64,000 nucleotides of DNA, from assembly GCF_029227915.1 (NCBI RefSeq), contig NC_079877.1:23709851-23773850 (forward strand). The letters are read 5' to 3'. The notes under the pieces were generated by a model that searched no databases, was not told the origin of the DNA, and worked only from the letters and a program-made list of their open reading frames with translations. The position numbers and the translations under genes were made by a program. How positions within the stretch are numbered: the first letter of the stretch is position 1; each line of letters begins with the position of its first letter. The DNA comes from Hydractinia symbiolongicarpus (taxonomy: Eukaryota > Cnidaria > Hydrozoa > Anthoathecata > Hydractiniidae). This document shows positions 50,251 to 62,680 of this stretch, piece after piece.

Positions 50251-52860
50251 CAGTAGTCATGGTCCCTGGAAATATACACGGAAGCAGTGTAAACTACACT
50301 TTTTTATTTTTTATAATAGTTTATCGGAAGTAGTGTTACGCCGCTTTCTCGTAAAATTCATATATTTAACAATAATTTGCATTTTTACGGCCTGAGTTTG
50401 ATGTAAAAAAGAGGCTCCTCCCTACAAATAGCTTTTAAAAAACTGAATTTGACATTTTCCTACACTTTTTGTTCAGTTTAAAAAACAATAAGTTTCAGCC
50501 AAAAAATAAGCACATCTAGGTTTATTGTTGTCATTAAAAATATAAATGGTTGAAGATGAAACATAATTTACAAAATAAATTTCACATTCATGTTTAGAAC
50601 AAACAAAAAATCACTTAAAAAACCTTTCTAAAATGTATTGTTTTCCTTCTGTTATTAAAAACTTGTTTCTGTTAATTTCCTTTAAAAGGCGCGAATAATT
50701 AAAACTTTTTCAATGAAATAGACAACGCAAAGTAATTGTCCGCAACTTTGACCGTAGTTATTTATAACAAGAAGCCCTGTGGCTTAAAGATTTCCGCCAT
50801 TAGCAATAATCTGAAAAAGTGCTGAACTTTGAAGAGGACTGGGGGAACAAAATCATTATATATTCTAAAATTTTAAAATTCAATTTTTGATTATTATTGT
50901 AACTGTAAATCATAGCTAACTTAACTTACATAAACTTCATTTCTCTATAGGAACAATTTTAAAAGAAAAATAATAATCCTGAAAATTGATGAACAATAAA
51001 AACAAAATAAGAACAACGGCAAGGCTGAAAATTTATCTATTTTCTCTTTTTCTCTTAAAAACAGCTTGGAAAATATCTTTAAAGGTGGCAGCAAATTTTT
51101 TTTACATAATCAGTTAGGAAAGTTTATTTTTAGACTACATATTCTTATTTTTTCTTTTATGACACATTGTCACGATTTTATAGCTATAAATCTTACACCA
51201 AAAATATTCAGCCTTAACAATTCCTCTAAATTAAAATTCATGAATAATTAGCTTTAGTCTACGTGCTTGCAAAATTGTACAGAGGGAAATGATGGCGCAT
51301 TATAAGGCGATCTTCATTATGCTACACTGCACAAGCTTTAACTTTCGATTATAAACTTTAAAATAAAGTAATGTTCATTGGATAATAAAACAATTTGTTG
51401 CACTATTAGGATTCTTATTGGCTTAAAGATAATTAAAGATAATTAACTCCTTTTTTTTGCGAATAGACTGCGCGAGTATTTAATGTGCGTGGGATATTCT
51501 TTTCAAAATGTGCGAGAAAATTAGATTACGCGAAACTAACAAAAACGAATAACGCGTGTTAAAATTTTGTACCGCCTTTTCCCACAGAATGATAAAAGTA
51601 AAGAGCGCAATACAAAATTACACTTTTAGCAGTATTCCGAAAGATATGTAATACATCGAGTTGTACAACCCGCAGAAGTTGGTCCTAACGTTAACGATTT
51701 CGTAAATGACCTTACAACAAAATAGTATTTTTTTCACGTAAAAATACCGGCACTAGAAGCCACAGAATCTGCTGGAACGAATTTCGAAAACTCACGGGAA
51801 ACAATTAAAACAAAAACAAACAAATCAAAACAGTTTTTTAACTTTATCAAGATTTATTAAATAAATTTTTGGCAGAAAAAACAATAACGGTTTCGCTTTC
51901 TTTTCATCACACGCATTGAAAGATTACATCACTCACTCCCATTGCACACAATCTAAAAGAAAAAGAAAACATTTTCATATAGTGAAGCTTCCAGTGCTTT
52001 TAAGGGATGGCCAAGTCAATGGAATTGAAAGCGCTGTTTTTCATCTCATAAATAATTAAGGCTAATTCGGAAAAGTATAAAAGAAAAAAACTAAACAATC
52101 CGGCAACTTTACTAATTTTATATGCAAAGTTCCAACCATACCAACAATTTCCAAATTTGACAAAATCATTTTAAAAGTGTTTTTTTCTTCAGAATTTGAT
52201 TGATGCAAGGCCAAGGGAAATTAAATAAGTTTATTGTCCTATACCCATTCAAAAACACATGCTTCTCATCATTCAGGTTTTTTTTCAACCAACATTAATG
52301 TAATCACCCAGAGGAACTTATAATGTCTCTTGTCTGTGTTTTAGAAGCTGAGTACACAAATACAAAAATATTACAAGTGCTGAACTTTGGCAATCATATT
52401 TTGCAATCAGACCCTTTTAAAAACTATGCTGAATCATGTCAATTATTAAATTCAGCACTAATAGAAAAGCACCTTGGATAGGATTCTTTTTGGAGGAATA
52501 AAATGACTGACAAGTGGTTTATCGTGAATAAAATAGTAATTTTTACACAAATAATTTAAAAAATAACGAACTTTTTTGTGTGGGTTGTTCTCAAACACAC
52601 GTGGGCGGTGGACAAGAAACTGTGATGTAATTTCTTTTGGTCTATTATTTCTGAGAATATTCTAAAATAAGAGAGTGTCAATAAGCTGCAAATATACAAG
52701 AAGAGGAATTCTCAAGTAATTTTTGTTAATTGGATTTACAAGAATTTGAGGTACCCTACAATGAGAAGTAAAGAACAGTAACGCCGTTCCGATGTCTGAT
52801 GATGAGGGATGGTCACATCTGAAAAATATTTATTTCGTGATTTTAAGCTACCTAGCCAGT
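50251..52860. other. No gene recognised
   Basis: AT-rich DNA with short chance ORFs only. No splice-consistent coding blocks seen. Confidence 0.4.
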
Positions 52861-52873
52861 AGATAGATAGATA

Positions 52874-53222
52874 GATGTGCATATTTTACATGGCTAGCCT
52901 CACAAATATCGAGGGATATACCCTGTCTATTATTTCCAGGAGGGGCCATGGCTTAGATGGAGAGTCCTAGAGTATTTAATGCTCATTTTGAGCGACGCAG
53001 ACCCAATTAGGGCCCACGCTCTACTAGACAACTCCCGGCAACATCCAACGGCCCACACAGTGTGCCATCTTCCCAATTTCCCTCACATGGCTTGGGTTAA
53101 CCCGGGGCTATGGTAACATTCACTCGCCCATGTTGAATCGCCGTCAAGAGGAATCGAACCCCGGTCTCCCGCACAGAGTACGAGAGCTATAACCACTAAT
53201 CTACCATGCCAGCACTCCAGGG
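52874..53222 (-). repeat. SINE family B, copy with tRNA-like head
   Basis: The body matches 20811-21060. At its right end, read on the minus strand, 53213-53139 is tRNA-like: A-box TAGATTAGTGGTTATAG and B-box GGTTCGATTCC, starting GCTGGCATGG. So the SINE is transcribed leftward and its 5' end is at the right. A TAGATAGATAGA microsatellite abuts the 3' side at 52860. Confidence 0.7.
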
Positions 53223-53589
53223 CGCATTTGTTATTAAATAATTAAGTGATAAAGTACAAAAGCTAAATATATTGCTTTAATGTAGCTAGCTGCACAAAAG
53301 ATTTTTTAAGGCATTCTGTCATTTTAAATAAAAAAAAGCTAGGTAGTTATTTGGACCTCCCATAACAGTGAACATTCAAGACTTGAGTATATAGCTAGTT
53401 AGGTATGCAAGACATTGCATGTTGGTAAACATGTTTCCACAACAAACTGAAACCTATATTTCATAAATAAATTTCTGCACATATATATAAATAATTTTGT
53501 AGATTTTCAGTTTTCTTTTATGAAATAACAAAATTTGGGAAAGTATAGCCAGAAGTAATATTCACTTGAAGTGGGAAGACCTAAAGTCT

Positions 53590-53900
53590 TCAGGTTAAGA
53601 CTTAGTAAAGCGTAAACTGTTTCACATGGAGGACACTTAGTGTAATGTGTTACAAATCCAGTGGAGCACTTATAGCATTAAGGGTATAATATCTTTTTCA
53701 TAAACCAACATTCACACGACTTATGATAAAGATAAAGCCTATTGTTACTTCTGCAAAGCAAATACAGTTGTTTAGCATTTTTCATTTTCCATAAAAAGTT
53801 CCTGTGGATATTCAAAAATTAATTGTGAGTGGCACCAGACTGGGCGATTAGTGCAAAGTAAACGTGTTGCAGATCCAGGTGTACAAAAAATAACTTTCTA
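53590..53900 (+). repeat. Diverged units of the GAGCGCTTAGTACAG repeat
   Basis: Two or three worn units (GTGGAGCACTTATAGC.. and CTGGGCGATTAGTGCAAAG..GTGTTGCAGATCCAGG) related to the array at 55796-56400. Confidence 0.4.
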
Positions 53901-54342
53901 ACCACTTTGTATTTATACGGCATAAAATTTAGATTATGTATTTAACACTGTGCTTTAGAAGCTCATTCCCACTTTCTCTGAGCTGGATAAGGTATTTAGT
54001 CCTAAACCTGGGACACATTTTATCTGTTTGAATTATTTTTAATCCTGAGAATCACTTAGAATGTTTTCGGTACACATGGCTTGTCAAAATTGATATGCTG
54101 TCAAAAAAAGTTTATCGGCGTCTCCAAAAATGGCCAAAATTAAGAACTCAGAAGCTATGATAGTAGTAAAAAAAATTTTTGGGTTCATTTCATTAAACTG
54201 GTCTAAAAACATGTAATACTAAGTTTCAAGTCATTATTTCAATTTTTACTGAAGTAATAGGACTTTTACTTAGTATAGTTGCATAGTTTTTCATACCGCT
54301 GACACCAAAATGACTGCAGGGACTAATCGGTTTGAAATTAAT

Positions 54343-54475
54343 CTATATTATAATACCCGTATACATCTATCTGTCACGCAAAATGGTAGCTTAGCTGTGC
54401 AATAGCGAGAAGCACGCAATGCAGTATAAAAAGGATGGGCGAACCGTGGATTTTCCACGGGCTAACAACTAGTTT
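54343..54475 (-). repeat. ACTAGTC-family repeat, inverted copy
   Basis: TATAATACCCGTATAC at the left through TTTTCCACGGGCTAACAACTAGT at the right is the family in minus orientation. Confidence 0.65.
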
Positions 54476-55580
54476 ATAATATTTTAATAACAAACTTTTT
54501 CTCTTGATGTGTTTTTATTTTCCTGCAAAAGTTGTTGCAAAACTCATGTATTAACATTAGGATAAGAACGAAAAAGTTACTGTGAGACGTGGGTTTTAAA
54601 CCTTAAAAATTTCCAGCGAGAAATTTGAAAACTAATGAATGACAAAATCGCAAAAGTTTTTCAAATTTTAAATTTTTGTTAATGTAAAAGTAATCCACAT
54701 GAAAAAAGTTTTGATGCTTTTTATGAAGAAATCTTCCATATTAGCCATATGGGGTAACTTGATGAACAATGCATTTTTCAGGTGTTCTCAAATATGTGTA
54801 GTATAATCTTAAAAAATGTGATGTAATTTTCCTCTTTAAGTTTTGACTTTTAACCCAGCTCCTTTCATGCTTAGTCTAGCTAGCTATAGCGAAAAAGTTT
54901 AATATTCAAACTTGACCTATTTTACTGAGTATTAAGTAATAAATGCTAGTTTAATCCTAAATGTAACTATAGTAGCTAAGCTACCTGTAAGAACAACATC
55001 AAACAACATCGAGGCTGTTTTCTTTGTAAACAAACCCATTGGTATTTTTGTAATAAGTACCAAATTTTATGTGTTCATTTCTTGCGCTTATTAGTGTAAC
55101 CAAAGTGCCCTGTACGTAAGTCCTAAAAATTTATGTCATTGGCTCACTCTTTACGAATGACACAACGTAACAAAGGAAAACCATGCTTTGCTATTTCCCG
55201 TAACCTATACCGAGATTTGGTTGTGATATATATCAGAATTAATTGTCTTTAAAACTGAATTTAGCCTCGTTCTCAGAAAAGAATCTGTCAAAACAAGGAT
55301 TTAAGCTTTAGCCCGGACAAGTTTTAGGCGTCCAGGCTCTGGGCTGTCTCTATCTATCTATCTCTCTATCTTCCCAGGCGATATTAAAGATTCCGCCTTC
55401 GCCGGCGGAAATCAACAAAGAAACTGCATCGAAGGAACAATAAAAGTTAATTAACCATGAATTTTGTATAAGAAAATTTTTAAATTAAACTTTTGTGAAA
55501 CTACGCAAAAGACAAAATAAAATAAAGTTTTAAAACAGCGTAGTAAAAAGATCAAAGAGCTGTGCTCAATTTCGTGCACG

Positions 55581-55790
55581 ACAGACAGACGGAATACGGC
55601 TATTATTATAGAGACTAGTCGTTAGCCCGTGGAAAAATCCACGGGGTCGCCCGTCCTTTATATATCGCATTTCGTGTTTCTGTAACAGGACGCGGTTTCC
55701 GCGGACAGACAGACAAAATACGGCTATTATTATAAAACTAGCCGGGAAACCCGGCGTCGAAACGCCGGGTTAAGCCACAAGTAAAGGTGT
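55581..55790 (+). repeat. ACTAGTC-family repeat with GC hairpin
   Basis: GACAGACAGACGGAATACGG, then ACTAGTCGTTAGCCCGTGG, AATCCACGGG, TATATCGCATTTCGTG, and a second ACTAGCC end. 55748-55771 is a perfect 9-bp stem (AACCCGGCG/CGCCGGGTT) with a 6-base loop. Confidence 0.7.
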
Positions 55791-55795
55791 GATCC

Positions 55796-56480
55796 GGCAT
55801 TGAACACTCTGTGGAGCGCTTAATAAGAGCCGTAAACTGTCCCACACGATCAGGTGGAGCGCTTTAGTACAGGTATACAGTATGTCGTTAATCTTTTGAA
55901 GCGCATACACCATTATAGTGTGCGACTGTAACATATTTTTCAAAAAATAACTTTCCCGCAACGATAACTGATATAAAGACAGAGTTTACAAAGTGTTGTT
56001 ACTCCATCATAGCAAAAACAATCGTCAATTTTATTTCATTTTGCAGAATAACTTTTTGCGCAAGTTAAAAAATTAATCGTGACACTGGGCTGAGCGCTTA
56101 GTACAGTTAAACCGTGTTGCACAGCGTATAGGAATAATACCCTTTTGAAAAAAACTTTCTCGCAGACACAGGGCTGAGCGGTTAGTCCAGGCGTGATTCC
56201 CAAGAAAGTTTAAAAATTAATTGTCACAGTGGTGGGCTGACCTTAGTATATACAGGTAAACGGTGTTGCACATGCCCATAGGCGTAACAGCCTTTTACAA
56301 AAAACAGTCTGTTTTTAACACTGGGCTAACCGCTTAGTACAGTTAAACACAGTTGAACAGGCGCATAAGGCGTATTACCCTTTTCCAAAAATGTTCATTG
56401 CAACTTCGGTTTAAATAAAAACACAGGGAACAGCCTGTCGTTACTCGTCCAGCCAAAACAATCGCTCAGCCATTTCATTT
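55796..56480 (+). repeat. Degenerate tandem repeat, GAGCGCTTAGTACAG units
   Basis: Recurring block: ACTGGGCTGAGCGCTTAGT, then ACAGTTAAACCGTGTTGCACA, CGTATAGG and TACCCTTTT(N)AAAAAACTTTC. Full or partial units start near 55830, 56090, 56172, 56230 and 56320. Unit length varies around 75-100 bases. Confidence 0.5.
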
Positions 56481-57039
56481 GCAGAAAAAGTTTGCAGAAA
56501 AATTATAAAATATGTAGCTATACCTAGCTAGCTAACTGCATTTAGCTAGCATAAAAATTATGTATTGCTTAAGAATATTGTTGTAGCCAAACTGCATTTT
56601 TATACTTTCACTTTTTAAATAGCCACAGCCTCAACATAAAAATAAATGTTGGCTAGGATAAAAAGCTCTTATACCAAACAGAATAGCAATAAGTGAGGCT
56701 CTAGCTAGCTAGTAGCTATAGCTAGCTAATCTTCGTTCCTAGCCAAACATCCTAAAACTGGTGCGTTTAAGATCTGTACGTGGCTAAAAAACGTGACAAT
56801 ATATTTATCCTAACATTGAAAACAAACAGAAAACAAATATTACAAATATATAAGGCTTTTAGAAGATAAAAAAGTCAAACAGGCCTACAAACCTCACACA
56901 CTGACCACAAACACGACCATTATCAAAATGGCCTTTGTTCCGCGAAGATCTTGGATTCTTTCTGGTCGCGAAAATCTTGTTTTTTTTTTTAAAGAATCAG
57001 GCGTTGTGAATGGTATTCTACGCGCGAGCGGTCAAAACA

Positions 57040-57302
57040 AAGTCGGTAAAAATATATCGCATTTGATATTGGTGCGCATTATAAAAATTTCGTGATTCCG
57101 TTACGGGACGCGGCTCTCGCGGACAGACAGACAAAATGCGGCTATTATTAAAGAGACTAGTAGTTAGCCCGTGGAAAAACTACGGGTTCGACCGTCTTTT
57201 TTATACCGCATTACGTGCGTCTTGCTACTTGCGCAGCTAAGCTACCATTTTGCGTGACAGACAGACGGACGGACAGACGTATACGGGTATTATAATATAG
57301 AT
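57040..57302 (+). repeat. ACTAGTC-family repeat, 4th locus
   Basis: GGACAGACAGACAAAATGCGG, ACTAGTAGTTAGCCCGTGG, TATACCGCATTACGTGCG, CATTTTGCGTGACAGACAGACGG, ending TATACGGGTATTATAATATAGAT. The TATTATA-type tail is typical of a LINE-mobilised 3' end. Confidence 0.65.
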
Positions 57303-57989
57303 TTAATGTAATGACCTAGAGCTTTGTACAAGCAATTAACTTAATGCTTACCTTTTATAATTTGGAAACCGCCAAAGTCGTGGTATACTGCCCAAGTTCA
57401 CCTAACCCTATTTATTTAGGGCGGAGAAAAGGGGCGGGGTTTATGATTTAGTAATCATCTTTTTATGTTCCAAAGTCTTGACTTAGTACATTTTAATATT
57501 CTTTTTTTAGAAACTTGCCTGCCAAATTTATTTCCCAGCCTTCTGCGTTTACGAAATATGCATGAGAGCGCGGCTTGCGACTACGGAATCCTCTTGCAAA
57601 TTCACTTCTACGGAATTCGTTTGTAGACCATATGTAAATCTGGGGTAAGCTAGAGCACCAATCCTTATTATTTTGTGCTAGTTACATATTTGGTTTTATT
57701 TGTGGTAATCACAATGGTTATTATATAAGATAAATACCTGTGTTGTTTACCTTTTTAAAAACATTAATTGGCTACCTTTTTTCAAGATCTATTTGTATAT
57801 TATTTGTTGTGTCATGTCTACCAAGTCAAACAGTGAAGATGATGGAAGGGAGGCTTTAGGTACAGTTGTCCTAGAATTTCTCTAAAACTTTTTTATGGTC
57901 ATTTCGTTTTCACCACATGACCTAAAAAAATTGCCAAGAAGATTCTGGCCCTACTGTTGAAACAGAAAATAAGCAGTGTAAATGTCTGT

Positions 57990-59415
57990 CTCTGATTTTT
58001 CTTGTTACTAAAAAGAATGGAACATCCAGGATCATATTGAATTCAAAACAACTGAACTTGCCATTAAAATATCAGCATTTTAAAATGGAAACGTTAAAAA
58101 TGATGTTTTCTATTTAATAAAACCGAATATTCGAATTGCCAGTATTGATCTAAATGATGCCTATTACAGCATACCAGTTCTCTAAATTACCAAGATTTTT
58201 TTGTGTTTAAGTTTGACCTAAATTTTATGGATTTATTGCATTCTTTCTGGTGTTAGTCCAGCTGTTAGAACTCTACTAAGATACTCAATGTACCTTTTAT
58301 TTCCCGAGGTTTAATGTATATGTGGTATATATAGACACCAACTTGACAAGTCTTGACACCAACTCAAGATGTAACCTTCCTTTGTTTCGTCCTAATTCAT
58401 TTGACATGACAAATACATTGACTACTGAACGCATTAAGGAACTTATGTGAGCAGCTCTTGTTCAAGCCTCACCAACCATCCGTTTCTGTGCAAGGGCGAC
58501 AGGCACTATCATTGCATTTTCTTCTGATGTTCCTTTGGAAGCCTTACATTACGGGCCTCTGAAAAATGATAGGATACTACAGCAGTAGCATATGTGAGAT
58601 ATATCCCTTTCGGTCAATTAAATCCATAGAGTTGAAATCATAACAGCTGATTTTAAATCCAGGAAATTTGATGATAAAATAGAATGGGCTCTACATCTGA
58701 GCATTTTTAACACACTCTGCCAGTATTTTGGCTGTCCATCAGTAAATTTATTGCTTGACTCGCCGATGCAATGTGTCGTCCATATTTTTCCTATAGGTCT
58801 GACCCAAATGTCATTGCAGTCGATGACTTTTCTCAACGTTGGTCAAATTTAAACTTTCATGCCTTCACTCCATTTAATTTGATTAGTAGAGTGTTAGCAA
58901 AGATTTCCATGGAAACAGTGTAATATGTACTACGCGAAGTGCATTAGTTTGTATAATCAGAAAATCGGGTAATCTTTAAGGCTAGCCTTAATAAGTAGAT
59001 TTGTTGAGGGTCTTATTAATTTGCCACCGAGTTCTTATGCCAGATACAAATGTCTTTCTCAACTATTATAAGCCATTAGGAAAGAATGAAATTGCAGATT
59101 TTAGGCTTCGCATATTGACTTTTCTGAAGACACTCTAATTTGTCACATACCGTACTTACTAAAATCTAGAAAGCCAAACAATCTTGAACGTGCGCTCACT
59201 TATAAAACCTTTCTTAATGATTTTGACTTATGCACAGTTAAATGTACTCAATCTTATCTTAGAAGGAGAAAGGGGATTGTCCCCTCGGCAATTGCTAACT
59301 TTTTATTACACATCAAGCAATATCACGCAGCCAGTAAGGACACAGTAGGCTGTTGGCTTGAAGAAGCCACTAATTTGGTGGGTGCCGACACTGCGCAAAA
59401 GCTGCTAACCTAGGA
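57990..59415 (+). pseudogene. DIRS-type retrotransposon remnant (RT, RNase H region, tyrosine recombinase)
   Basis: Three domains appear in order with frameshifts and stops. Reverse transcriptase near 57995-58190: IFLVTKKNGTSRIILNSKQL, QHFKMETLK, then SIDLNDAYYSIPV. The RNase H to connection part near 58630-58900: ADFKSRKFDDKIEWAL, FGCPSVNLLLDS, HAFTPFNLISRVLAKI-like. Tyrosine-recombinase part near 59180-59400: ERALTYKTFLNDFDLC and HIKQYHAASKDTVGCWLEEA, matching the KPHxPVSxDTIxRWLK region. This order is diagnostic of DIRS/Ngaro-like elements. It is clearly inactive. Confidence 0.8.
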
Positions 59416-60891
59416 GTACAATTAGATGTCATCTTAAAATAGGGCAAGTGGTGTAGAGATTCTAATTTCTACAAAATTTATTGCAGGAACATTATCTCGG
59501 ACCATCAACGAGGTTGACGATTTTGGTCATGTTATTCTGCAAGGATAAAGTATTGATACATAACGTAAAGTCAACGTCTTTCAAGAGAAGAACAATTATT
59601 TTTTATTACGTATACTTCACGTATATATGTGGATTATCTATGCAATTGCAAACCCAGTTTGTTTTTCTAGTTATAGTGAATAAACGCTTACTTCCGATTT
59701 TCCAATTCTGTAAACCATGGCGCTGTTTTGTTTTTACTGCAGCACTTCGAATCACACCTTTAAAGTCCCATGCATATCGCATAAACGCAGAGGGTTGGGA
59801 AATAAAATTGAAATATTAATCAAGTATTTGCCGAGTGCGATAGTTAATCGATATTTTATTTCAAATCCGTCTAATTGCGCAATGTGCGTGATAGTTATTT
59901 GCAATAACAATTTTTTACCCCTCCCTCCCAGCTCTACCAACCAGCTTTAACGAAGCTTGTTGGCTTCCTTTTTTTGATGATTATGATACCCGGTGCAAGT
60001 CTGTGAAATAGGATAGTCGCGAGCTTTGTTCTCACTAACATTGCGTAAGCAGAAGGTTTGGAATTAAAATCTCAATTAGCCGTCGTACTCGGTAAGTACT
60101 CGATTAATGTTTCAAATTTGCGGTATCACCTGAAACTGTTTCATGAATTTCTATACACTCCGTTTAATTGTTCATATTCAATACCTTTCCTCAGGATTAA
60201 ACAGAAGGAAATCATAAAAATGTAATTATTGATTAACAGGTTGTCAATATTTTTATAAAAAAGAAAGAGGAATTTGTTTTACTTCGACCTTTTCAGTGCT
60301 CTACTCATTACACAATGTTCTTCAAAACATACTAGGTTGGAGAGTAATACCAATGAAGGAGATCCTAGTTAAGACGCTTTTGCATTTCTTCTAATAACAA
60401 AATTGTGTAGTGGTTTTCCTAAATTGTACCAACGATCTTTAGAACCGTATAAGCGAAATATAATTATGGACTGACGTAAAGTCAATTTTAATAAGTATTT
60501 TTAAAACCAAATTCCAGCCTAAAAAAGTGTGTGGTTAACCGATGATCGTATGATTATGTTTATAAAGAATTTAGAAGCATTTAGAAGCGGAATACATAGC
60601 GTGCTGCAACCTTAGACAGATTTTATTATCAAATTAACCACCACAGCTATGCTTAATTGTTCCTAATGACAGGCCAATATTATCAATATTAGGAAACTTC
60701 TGTTAACTTCTAAGCCAGATATGGCAGATTTGCTTTGGTTGATAGATTAGTTCGTTTAATATAAAGATTTCACATGGGTTAATAATTCTATGAAGGTGGA
60801 CGCCTAGAAGAATTTGACTTCTTTGAACAACACACATTACACACATTATAATACACCATACACAAAAGGAGTTGTTTAGTAAAACGTAAAA
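59416..60891. other. No gene recognised
   Basis: Short overlapping ORFs on both strands near 59480-59950 look like chance. The promoter of the CAP gene should lie in the last few hundred bases. Confidence 0.4.
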
Positions 60892-62680
60892 ATGATTTTT
60901 CATCTGCTGTTATTTTGTATCCTGCTGAAGGGTTAGTTGTTCACGATTTTTTTTTTATTTATCGATTTTGCAAGCTCGAGCATTCCATTCCGAAACTGTA
61001 GTTAAATATTTTAGCATGCAGGGAATAGGCACCTGTTTGAGTAAATTCTTTTTATTCTCAGAATTCTGAAAATAGAAAATTTTATCACACCAATAGATTA
61101 AATTAAGATTGATTGCTTTTTCTCTTTCTTTGCTAAGTAAGGTTTCGAATTATAATTGGTAATTGGTTAAACGTTTATTAAAATTCTTGTTTTTTCTGAA
61201 CTTCCGATAATCCGAACATTCGTTAATTCGAACATATAATTTAGTCCCTAGCGTGTTCGAATTAACGGACGTCTATTGTACCTATGAGAAATCTTTTGTT
61301 ATTATGTTCTCCTCAAATGTTTGTCGCGGGTAGTGTTTTGAATTACTTGCGAAATTACAGTTTAGTTACTTCATGATATTAAAGATAACGTAACCTGTTG
61401 TTGTTACCATGTTAAGCAAAAGCAAAACCGAATCACCATTTTAGTAATAAGACCATAAGCTTTAAATGCCAATACCTTTTAGGCTCGAGAGTCGGCAACT
61501 TGGAAAAAAGTGTTCGATAATTTCTTACGTCTTTCCAGTTCAATTCGACAGAGAATTTATTTGACTTTCAGAAAATATATACTTTCATACACTTTTATTT
61601 CGCATTTTAGGGAATGTACTCAATATGGGTCATTGGTGTTTCATGTATAAGATAAGATAAATATACTTTTGTCCATTCGATTAATTTTTAATTCCTAATA
61701 AGAAAAAGGCAAATCTCCCCCAAAGTAATGTTCTTTTTCTTCTAAATTATAAGTTAATCTTAGTTAAAGTAATTAAGGCCAGCGCTAATTTTTCCCGCCA
61801 ACAATTTGAATCGTATTTTTCTAAGCTGCTTATTAAAACCTTAATAGCTTTAGGCATAGTGAAAAATAAAAACATGCAAGAACTAATATTTTGTTCGTAT
61901 CTTTTAGGTGTTCGAGGAGCTGTGGAGATGGTGCCTGTCAATAAAGGTAGTTTGTTAGTTATTGATATATCCCCTAGATAATAATTATATAATGTTTCAA
62001 CTACTGTGCAAAATTATTTAGAAAAAACTTGATTACTACTTGATTTCTTCTTCAGAAGTAAAGCTGTGGAAACACGAAAAGAAATTTACATGCGATTTTA
62101 ATAACTTTGTTCTAGTTTGAATCGCATAAATATTTGTAGCTACCGACTCTTCATAACAGCCATGTTTGTTTACATCTAATTTAACATTTAATTCAAATGT
62201 TAAATGAAGTGTAAAATTAAATTAAAATTTAATTTTAATATTTAAAATAGAAATTAAAACTCTCTTTCGCTCAGCGGAAAGCATCATTTTTTCGCTTAAT
62301 ATTTGCCGAGTGATTCTGTTTACATGAAATGTTTGCATCAATTTAGCTAATTTAATTATTGTGTTTCACTCGATACTGAAAATCACCAGCAAAAAATGGA
62401 GTAACAAACTTGTACCTTTATAAGCGATTAATTTTCTTGTTTATACTTTAACACTTCCCTTTACATTAGCGGAATGCCTGCATGCGCATAACGCTCTGAG
62501 AAGTCTACATGTCGATACCGGTCCAGTAGCATGGAGTGACGCATTGACGCATGATGCACAAATATGGGCTGAACATATAGCATCCATTGGCGGCTTGCCA
62601 CATTCTAATAATAAAGAGCAAGGCGAAAATATTTACTGGTTTTCTGCTACTGGCACCTGCGCTGATGCAGCGTTGCCATG
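60892..62680 (+). CDS. Secreted CAP/SCP-domain protein, first three exons (continues past the window)
   Basis: Exons 60892-60931, 61908-61946 and 62470-62680 join in phase (1, 1, then 2 at the last donor GTATGT). Exon 1 encodes a signal peptide (MIFHLLLFCILLKG), exon 2 a short linker, and exon 3 the start of a CAP (cysteine-rich secretory/PR-1) domain: HNALRSLH with the first cavity His, PVAWSDALTHDAQIWAEHIA, then H-S-N and EQGENIYW, the second His/Glu region. CAP proteins are secreted and variously bind sterols, act as defence proteins or occur in venoms. The next expected piece begins W-Y; exon 3 ends in TG, awaiting G for that Trp. I found no convincing next exon before 64000, so the gene runs off the edge. 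Exon 1 uses a GTTAGT donor. Confidence 0.85.
61195..61283. repeat. Truncated pogo-like inverted terminus
   Basis: TTCGAATTAACGGACGTC-TATTGTA at the right and CCGATAATCCGAACATTCG with GTTAATTCGAAC at the left resemble a collapsed pogo-type miniature element. It lies in CAP intron 1. Confidence 0.35.

Noticed and set aside
57817-57866. Possible first exon (MSTKSNSEDDGREALG then a GTACAG donor)
   Set aside because: No matching downstream exon; it sits next to the DIRS remnant and is probably chance.
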